This document shows, in pieces, positions 55,815 to 64,000 of a stretch of 64,000 nucleotides of DNA (its first letter is position 1; each line of letters opens with the position of its first letter). A program made the translations under genes and the position numbers. A model generated the notes under the pieces. It had not been told where the DNA came from and did not search any database. It saw only the letters and a list, made by a program, of their open reading frames with translations. The stretch comes from Lingula anatina (Eukaryota; Brachiopoda; Lingulata; Lingulida; Lingulidae), in the NCBI RefSeq assembly GCF_001039355.2, contig NW_019775953.1, positions 1-64,000 on the forward strand. The letters run 5' to 3'.

Positions 55815-56161
55815 TTAAAGGGATAATAACTCTTCTTATGAGATCTATATATTCACAATAAAAACATTGTGAATAACTCATAGAAATATAATATATTCCA
55901 TTTTACCACAAAAACGGCAGTTATAGCTATTATTCTGTTATCTGAGCTTGTCTTTAGACCACGTGACCTCCACTGATGGATATACTCTGTTAAAATCTCT
56001 TAAGAGATTTTAACAAAAAAACAAACTTTTTAGTAAAAAAATCAGGGACTATCTTTGAATGTAAAAATGGATTCATTTACCATTGGTAAGTATGAGAAAA
56101 TTGTTGTTAACTCCAGGAAAATTCATTTTTTGGCCGAAACGAAGAGTTATTATCACTTTAA
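55815..56161. mobile_element. TTAA-flanked fold-back element, inverted relative to the copy at 50351
   Basis: Left end TTAAAGGGATAATAACTCTT; right end AAGAGTTATTATCACTTTAA. The interior (GATTCATTTACCATTGGTAA, GAAAATTGTTGTTAACTCCA) is the inverse of the 50351 copy. It lies 0.5 kb upstream of the SERTA coding exon. Confidence 0.9.
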
Positions 56162-56701
56162 GTTTATTTGTGTTACATGGGGAATACCCCTTTCACTGTT
56201 GTTTCACAACAACAACAGGTAAAACTTTTTTGAGTGTTATGAAAAGAACAAACTTTTACCTTTTGGGAAGAGTCAGTAAATTTCCCTGGGACCTGATACT
56301 AATGTCAGGGTATTTTACTTTGATAGTACATTAGCAACAGACTTGTACATGGTACTCATGTATGTATTATATATTATTTATATCCTGGGGTAGCGCTAAC
56401 ACTCGCCAGTTTAGCCTAATGCTAAAACTGACTTCAATTGGCTAAACAAAAAAGTGCTTGATTTGACTTATTTTAGTAAATTTATCACCATTTAGATAAC
56501 AAATTGACAAAAAAGTGGTGATTTGGCAAAACGAAAAAAAAATTGCTAGCGCTACCCTAGATATGTCTTCTTTTCTTCACAGGTTCACAATGTACGTTTT
56601 ACATGTAATTAATAATTTGTCTCCTTTTTCTTCCCAGGCTAACAAGTGGATACTAATGTCTTGGTAAGTGGAGAGCTCCATTTGGTCACCATAAGAAAAA
56701 A

Positions 56702-57613
56702 ATGTTGGGAAGAGTTAAGCGCAAACACGAAGAAGACACCGACCTCGAATGCTACACACATCAGCGTCAGTCCATTTTGAATATCTCCATGTGCAAGTTA
56801 CGGACCTCCTCATTGAGGAGAGTCGAGCCATGTCTGCGGAGGTCGGTGCTTATATTTAATACGTTGAAGTTTATCGAGGAAGAACTGCGTCAGGAGGGGG
56901 TGAAGGTGTATGATGCATCAAAACCATCCATTCTCCCCAGTATTCAATGTGAAGAAATGGCACTGGATCCAATTCCTTGCCAAGACCATATGACACATCT
57001 GGAGTTATCTTCTATAGGAAATAATGTTAATAAGACTGATATTGAAGAACCAAAGACTCCTAATGTTGCTGTCTCAGATACAGCAGCCATAGTTTCCACA
57101 CCATCAAGTGACAATTCTTCCTCTGCAGCACCTTTAATATTAACAACAACATCAGCTATTGCTCTCTCTGTTCCTGTAACTGGGTCAACAGATATACTGG
57201 GGACTCATGCTGTGACGCCGCAGAGAAACATTGCATCAACTATTGAAAATGGACTTGACAAACTTTTAACTGTTGAATCGTTATCGTCTCTCAATCTGAA
57301 CTCACTGTTTGAGGATGAAAACATCATAGGTTCAAGTATTCTCTCTTCTCTATCATCATGTTGGACTAGTCCTAGCAAAGTTGATGATCCTCTAGGTGAT
57401 ATTGATATGGCAGGCTGTGACTTTGATCTTCTATCGCCTGCTTCGCCTAATGTAAAACTCCCCGTGACCCCCATCACGACGGATGACCTGGCAAGGACAT
57501 TTTCTAATATGGACGTCTTGTTACCAAGTTCCTGCGGAGTGGACAGTTGCAGAAATGACCTCTTATGGAATGATGAACTGGAAAATATAATGCAAGTATT
57601 AGTGGGAATGTAG
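56702..57613 (+). CDS. SERTA domain-containing protein (SERTAD family), 303 aa
   Basis: A single coding exon. An acceptor (CTTTTTCTTCCCAG ending 56637) precedes a 64-nt 5' UTR piece and the ATG. The basic N-terminus MLGRVKRKHEED leads into the SERTA domain at residues about 22-67, with RQSILNISMCKL, PCLRRSVLIFNTLKFIEEEL as key words. The middle is Ser/Thr-rich and low in complexity. The acidic C-terminus ends WNDELENIMQVLVGM, the typical C-terminal PHD/bromo-interacting motif of SERTAD1/2/3-type proteins. SERTAD proteins are small nuclear co-regulators that act with E2F/DP and CDK4; orthology to one vertebrate paralogue is not resolved, so no symbol is given. Intronless coding sequence matches vertebrate relatives. 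Confidence 0.94.
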   Translation: MLGRVKRKHEEDTDLECYTHQRQSILNISMCKLRTSSLRRVEPCLRRSVLIFNTLKFIEEELRQEGVKVYDASKPSILPSIQCEEMALDPIPCQDHMTHLELSSIGNNVNKTDIEEPKTPNVAVSDTAAIVSTPSSDNSSSAAPLILTTTSAIALSVPVTGSTDILGTHAVTPQRNIASTIENGLDKLLTVESLSSLNLNSLFEDENIIGSSILSSLSSCWTSPSKVDDPLGDIDMAGCDFDLLSPASPNVKLPVTPITTDDLARTFSNMDVLLPSSCGVDSCRNDLLWNDELENIMQVLVGM

Positions 57614-60600
57614 GCTGCCACTCTGACTTAGAACTGCAAGACACAATGTACTGCTATAAAGCTGATTCTGAATTCTACAGTTTCTGTATAATGTAAAAGT
57701 ATTTTATTATATTATTTATTGATTAAGATTATGATCAAGTGTTTTGGTGCTGAGGTACGAAGAATTCCAAATATGTTGACCATTTGCTGTTGTGGTGCAA
57801 AAGACGGAGAAAGAGATCTCAGTATTTAATCTGTTGATATAATAATAATAATAATATTGATGTCTGAAGTGGGATTCCCAGAGGTGATCTCAATAATTCC
57901 AGGTATAGACTTGTATCATGTGTATCCATGGCATCTCTCATTTAGCTATAACATTTGGTCATTTACACAGAGCTAAACTGGAACATATAACCTAGCCAGC
58001 TAAAAACTTAACTCATTTGCTGATAGTGTGAAATTACAGAAATTCCTACAGGTATGATGATGTTGGTATGCAGAGAGATTATTGTATCAATTAAATATAT
58101 ATGAATGAGTTCACAGGTATGCTGGTTTCTGTATGAATGATTCAAGTCACTGTTTATGCTGGTTTATTTAGGGAATACCCCCATACTGTTCTCTAGCTGG
58201 TATTTCTCTAGACTAGTACATAACAGTGTTGTTTCAATGTATTCTGTTGATACAGACACCTGGTTTGGCGGATCTCTTTTTTCCAAAGTGGTCTCCTTCA
58301 TGCCATGGACTTTATATATGTTTATGTTCACATACAGTGGGGAAAAAGGAGTAAACCAGTGTTTATATTAATTTAGTAAGAATGCAGTTCAGCTCTGATG
58401 GAATGGGAACTTTTAGAGGATAAGCATGCATAGATCACTCTAAAATTTTTGTAAAATCCATTAAAAAAGAGAGAAAGATCAGGACCAACAATTGAGTTTA
58501 AACATGGTGCTTTCCTAAAGCTACTTTTAACAGCTTTCCAAATGCTTTGATTCAAGAAAATAAAAACAAAAGGTGGGAGAAATGGTATATACTTTCAAGT
58601 GAGACGATTTTAAAGATATTCATGCTGTTATCACATGATCAGGTGAAGGTCATAGTCAGCTTTGTTCCCAATGAGAACAAGGTGTAATAAATCACTGGAG
58701 CGTGGGGAGGAAGGAACAGTGAACGTCTGCATAATGAATAGGCAGGCAGGCAGGCAGGCAGGCCAGCTGACTGAAATAGAGAGTGGAGGAATAGTGTCAA
58801 ATAATACTGTAATACAAATCAGCAACTTGAGATTGTCATTTAAGACTATTGTCTCTACTTAGTGTTGTTTAAAGAAAATGATATTTGTTATTTTTATACA
58901 AAATGTCATATAAAATAACTGTGGGTCTTAGGTTTTATCTTTTTTATATCAATCATGGTGTTTTAAAGTTGATCTGGTCGTACTCATATTATTTATTGTC
59001 ATTGATGAAAACTATTAAGAAGGCCATCACCTCCAGAAATTAATCTGTTGATATTCTATGCAACAGTTGCAACTGCATCTTATATTTATATATGAAGATG
59101 TAGATCTTATTTATGAAGAGGTCAATAATTTTGTACTTAACATACACAGTGATACAACTAGACGACTTCTACCACTGCAAGGTGAGGAACCATTTATTAA
59201 GTTAGGTGAAACCCATTTTTCACTCTAGAGCATATAGGGTTAGTGTGCACTGATGTTGCTGGCTTGGTAATAAATGGCAACACATGACAGTTGTGTGAGG
59301 TGGTTGTATGAGCCAAAGTTTTACTGAAATTTACAAGAAACTTTTATTTGAGCAATGGAGTCAAAAAGTTTTGTCACTTAAGGAAACAAGTTTCGGCTGG
59401 TTTTTAAGTGACACATCTCAATTTCCTGCCGCAACTTGAGTCAAACTTAGTAGAATGTGAAATGATTTCAGTGGTGTCTTAGTGGAACTGTGCAGTATTT
59501 TAGATTGTGAAATAATTTCAGTGGTGTCTCAGTGGAGCTGTGCAGTAGTGGCATATGTCAGGTGAAGCCCAGTTGTTACATAACAGGTCAAGGCAGGTGC
59601 TTGTTCTCTAGCCCAGTACACAGTATATATAGCCTCACACTACTGCTACAGGTTGCAGATTACTAATGACCATCAGCTGTAGAGGTCAGGGCAACCAGAT
59701 GGAGATGTATGGAGGGCCTGTGGCAAAATGCTCAATATCACTGGCTGTAGAAGACTAGTATGCTATTAATTAACTCTGTTGCCTGCTTACTGAGAGAATT
59801 TTTGCAGGGATTTTCAACTCATCTGTTATGTTTACATGTCCATTTTCTAATATGAAAGATGTCCTACATTATGTAACACAAAGAAGAAAGTGCTATAGGT
59901 GTCAAGTCTCGAGAGCTGGTACTGCCTTACACCACCTGGATGGGGTAAAGATTCACATAAAAAAGTCCTATCTCAAATTTCCATCCTGAAATGAATCCAC
60001 TTGCATGAAATGTTGAGACTGAATTTTATGGCATTAATTATCTCCTGCCACCTTATACTAGAGAGCTACATGTTTCTGTTCATGGTTGCCAGAATGGACA
60101 GATATAGTGCTTCTCATATCATACTATTCACAAATTAAATTGAAAAACACCTTACATCAGGAAATGGTTGTTAAATATGGAGATGGCTTGCCAAATCATA
60201 TGTAGTAGGCGACCCTGGATGTCTTTAAAGCCTGTCTAACATATTCCTCTTGTGGTAGAATAAAAATATGCAGATATACCTGCACAGCAGACATCCATCT
60301 CACAGTGAAGTACTCTGCCAACATCACATGAAACGTAGTTTAGAAGATGTGATTCCAGTATTGGTGCAATACATGCTTGATGTTGAGAACCCCCAGTATG
60401 TGATGGTTGAGATTGAATTTGATGGTCTGATATCATCCTTGTGACTGTTATTGTGATGTTTTTGATGTTATTTCTTACCAGAATTTTTTTTGCCAGCCCA
60501 CATTTTACAAGAACCAAGGTAACTTGGCAGCAAAGTTGTGATTCAATTTCCCAGGCTTTTTAAGATTACTGTGAGCCATTCTATTCTTCATTTGTTAAAC

Positions 60601-63600
60601 ATATGTCAAGGTTCTGTTTTAGGACAGTAGTGTACTGTAATTAGCTTTCTTGTGTGATGGAAAGTAATATATGTCCATTCCTATGAAACCACACCAAACA
60701 GACTTGAGCAGAGACACTTCCCTTCTAATTAGGTTGAAAGAACTGAGCTGTGCAGACCATGTTTGTACTTATGATATTTATGTTATTTATTTAAGTTTAT
60801 ATAAATATATTTGAATTAGTTGTACATTTTTGTATATCATAAGCTTCTTTTAGTTTTAGTAATTTTGCCATGTTTGAAGCATGCTTAATTAGTTGCTTCT
60901 CCAGTATTTCACCAGTATTCGTAATAAAGACAAAAGAGGTGCAGATACATCACCAGATTTCTGCATAGAAAAGTTGAGTAGGCCTGTTGATGGGGTAGCT
61001 TTAAGAGCAACATATGTTTTTATCAGGTATAATATTGATATTTTTTACTCAGATTTCTATATCAACATTTTGTAAAAAAGGTTATCAAAGTTGATAACTT
61101 TCTAATTTTAAGTTTTTATGATGAAGTGTAGCTTTGAGACCTTTTTGGTTTTAATATCTTCATTTTCTTAACTTTACTGAAGAAAGACAAAATGACGTAA
61201 GGTAAGAAGTACAAGATGTGTGACTCATGAAAATTAAAATGGGTTTAGAGGAATGTATTTCCTTCCATTGTTCTAGAATTCAGTTCAATGTTCCTAATTA
61301 TTACCAAGTTGCTGCATTCTTAGGTGCTGTGTACCTTCTATGTAGTGCTTGCGTTGATCTTTTAGTCTTTAATAGCCAGTGATGGCACACATTTGAAATT
61401 CAGACAAATTTGGTGCCTGTACTCTGAACGTTCTTTCTGAATTTCCAGTTGTTTGAAAAAGCTCTTTTCTTGTAATTTCCCAGTTTTCTTTCTTGTCTTA
61501 CATATGTGAAAAAGGTATTGTCAAGTTAACTGTACTTGAGCACTGCTGCAAGCCTGTCTTCAGTGTTTATTGTAAATAAGAGAAAATAATTTTATCATGT
61601 ATAGGAAATACATTTACTACAAACAAATATGCAATACATTTTTAGCATATGTGCAAAGCTTCAGTGTTATTAAAAGACAGTTGAACATGTTAGATAGAGT
61701 CAAATAATTTAATAATTTATTGTATTTATAAGTTTAAAATTCATTCAAATAAATTTTCATTCAAACATACTTGCTGAATTTTTGTTTTTTTTGCCCATGA
61801 ACAAAATAGTAAATAAAGGCCACCCAGTATAAACAAACAAAAAGCTTTGTATGTTATGGAGAGTTGTTTGTAAAGAACTGTGCTCCACACCAGTAAACTG
61901 ACTGAAGTTGTTGTAGACTTCTGGTTGTTATTCCTCTCCACACGTTGAGGTTAAAAGTTTTAAAATCTTCAAATAGTTCAGCAATTATTGCTCCAACTTA
62001 ATAATTATTTCATATAAAACGGAAATGGTATTTATCTGTTGCAGGGTGAACCAAAAAGAAATGCTTTTATAATTATAATTATGTACACACTTACAAAATT
62101 TTATTTCTTTCGAGCAATCATTTTATTGCAACTGTTTAATTATTTACAGTCTTCACCTAACATCAAAAATACAACCCCAAAGAACAACAGTTGACAACTG
62201 ATGCGGTCCACGTAACAACACAAACTACTTCTCTCACCCAGCGCACCCTCTTTTTAACATAAAACCAATATTTTGGAATGGATTGACTTCATTACCTCAT
62301 GTTTAGCACTGTCTTAATAGGTTATATTGCACATATCATCACATCAGTCATACATATATTAACAGACCACAAGGAACAATACTATATCTAGTAAAGAGCA
62401 AATATTACTTTTATAAGAATATATTATTAAATAGAGAAAGTTTTTCTATCTGTTGCAATATTTCTCTACCTTGTGAGTACCGAAAAATTCTCCTTGGATT
62501 GGTGTTCTATTAAAACAGTGTTGTTAGCTAATGAACTGGTATATTTTAGACAACACTACCTACTGACACAGCTACAACCACATGGCGTCGTTAACATCTA
62601 AATCCTGTTTTGATAACTGGAAGGAAACTTGGCAAGTGGCCAGTATTGTGAAGGGGAGAAAAACAATGAAAGTTTTTCTTTACAAAGAACAATTCTAGAC
62701 TATGTCACAGACAGTAAAACAAGCAAGTGTTCCTGTCCAGGAAAATCATATAATCGAGTTTTATAGCCTCAGTTTTTATAAATTACATTATGTTACAGTA
62801 GCCTGGTCATAAATTGTATTATCTTTGAAAAAAAAAAATGGAAACATAAGTACTGATCTCCTGAGCTTGCCAAAGATGCTCCTTGTAACCCTTAATGTCT
62901 TTCATGAAGAAATTTCAATACTTTTACTGGCACATAATGCACGTTGTTTAATGACAAGTGTTTTATTACACACAAAAGGACATAGAACTTGAAATTAATA
63001 TTTGTAAACACTCAAGAGCAGACGAAAATACCAAGTTTCATTTCAGAATTACCCCAAGATATGGTTTTACACTGTTCCAATAGAATTTCATTATTACCCA
63101 ATATGTATTACTTTTCTTGTATTTGGTAATTCAAAATGATGTATCCAAATCTATTTTCTATGTTATTTTTGAATATTTCCAAATGCAATTCATCACCATA
63201 TATATTAAAGAACTGATGGAACCCCTGTATAGAATCTTGAATTTTGATTTTGAAATAATTTTCATAGTTTTAATATTTAAACATAGTTGTTACACATTGG
63301 GTATCAATTTGCAAAACTCATTTACTCCAATAAAAATATTCTCCCTTCATGGCATCAAATATGCATTCAAAAAATTCACAAATGAAGTAACTTTTGCAAA
63401 TTCTCTGATAATAACACATATATTATACAAGTCAATTCTATTGCTACTTCATGTATATGGCACCTTTAAAGAAATGAATATCTGCAGCAAAATGATAACC
63501 AAACATTTGTTTTACTACATTTAGGTTGTTTCTAATTTAAATTAGTGATGCCATTTGTTTATTTTTTTAATCAATAAAATACCAATTCAATCACAAAACA

Positions 63601-64000
63601 ATATATTTTTTTACTTGAATACCAACTGGGATAAGGAATGATAGCCTCGAGTTGTTATTATAATAATTTTAATATATTACTATTATAATATTATTATAAC
63701 AAATTTAATATATTCTATGATTAAAATCAAATGCCTTCAATATTTACGTTTCCAGTAGCTTACTTGTAAAGTAAATAAAACAATTTCATACAAAAGCTTG
63801 ACTTAAATGACTTTGATGAAACTTGGAATTCCGTTAAATTCTTCATAAAAATAAATAATGGCAAGTTTAAAGTGGTTTCTGTTTCTTATGTTATTTGTAA
63901 TTCTCACCTACATACAGGCCAGGCACCCAGTATCACAATGTTAACAGACTCAAAGTTTCATGGAAACTGGCTTCTATCACCACTACCAGTAGATATTTTT
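57614..64000. other. 3' UTR of the SERTA gene and intergenic DNA, no gene recognised
   Basis: No supported coding exon on either strand in 6.4 kb. The longest open frame (135 codons, plus, 63117-63524) is AT-driven, rich in Ile/Phe/Leu/Lys and without a motif. Minor repeats: (AATA)n-like at 57839-57856, (GGCA)5 at 58741-58762, and a 60-bp tandem duplication near 59453-59550 (ATTTCAGTGGTGTCT twice). The 3' UTR end is not defined; ATTTA-type words are frequent after 57680. Confidence 0.5.

Larger units (their letters stand above)
47878..56637 (+). other. putative long 5' UTR intron of the SERTA-domain gene
   Basis: About 8.8 kb without a supported coding exon on either strand. It contains fold-back elements (50219-50767, 55815-56161), a partial AACAGATC-type copy (about 49735-49835), a G-run at 48538-48554 and a 30-bp tandem duplication near 53488-53546 (AGCTAGAAGAGATGGTGAAA twice). 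Whether it is one intron or intergenic DNA depends on the first-exon assignment at 47480-47877. Confidence 0.4.

Noticed and set aside
56702-57621. 138-codon minus frame opposite the SERTA exon
   Set aside because: Shadow of the SERTA gene; the plus frame has the SERTA domain and the conserved C-terminal motif.
63117-63524. 135-codon plus frame near the right edge
   Set aside because: Composition is what AT-rich DNA gives (Ile, Phe, Leu, Lys). There is no motif, signal or flanking splice site.
1-64000. CRISPR array, operon or prokaryotic gene cluster
   Set aside because: The minisatellite and donor arrays have no spacers. All recognised genes are spliced or of metazoan families, so the window is eukaryotic.
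1-64000. Transfer or ribosomal RNA genes
   Set aside because: No cloverleaf with A/B box pattern or rRNA core sequence was noticed by eye; a tRNAscan or Infernal run would be needed to exclude them.

Overview
The window is animal nuclear DNA. It is AT-rich, its genes are split by GT-AG introns, and it carries many microsatellites, homopolymer runs, fold-back elements and inactive transposons. Repeat style (short inverted-repeat elements with long G/C runs, a Penelope-like element with a GIY-YIG domain, motifs of the type TGACCTT in tandem units) and compact intron-rich genes suggest a lophotrochozoan, most likely a mollusc and perhaps a bivalve. That placement is inference. Two single N characters mark assembly joins.

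Layout. 1-7621: no recognised gene; a 54-bp minisatellite at 3235-3757. 7622-19485 (+): a complete TTC13 orthologue in 25 coding exons (854 aa predicted), with an unusual number of small tandem duplications touching its exons and introns. 21722-22642 (+): SAYSD1 in two exons (171 aa). 22643-25500: fold-back and inverted-repeat elements. 26147-28756, 34184-36686 and 43361-45812 (+): three tandem paralogues of a two-domain GNAT-type acetyltransferase, each with four coding exons of identical length and phase. They sit inside larger duplicated blocks later broken up by mobile elements: a Tc1/mariner relic, a 982-bp inverted-repeat element with its own promoter-like sequence, a broken Penelope-like retroelement, and a 236-bp Harbinger-like fold-back element. 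47480-57613 (+): a SERTA-domain gene whose coding sequence lies in one exon (303 aa), probably with a non-coding first exon about 8.8 kb upstream. 57614-64000: 3' UTR and intergenic DNA without a recognisable gene.

The genes do not form a pathway: TTC13 (TPR protein with a signal peptide), SAYSD1 (membrane protein linked to ribosome/translocon quality control) and SERTAD (transcription co-regulator) are unrelated neighbours. The accessory part is the acetyltransferase cluster. All three copies keep full reading frames, but copy 3 has a stop at codon 3 that forces use of Met5. Because the three blocks are alignable, they act as filled and empty sites for each other. Target-site duplications can therefore be read directly: TA for the Tc1 relic, TAA for the Harbinger-like element, TTAA for a nested fold-back element.
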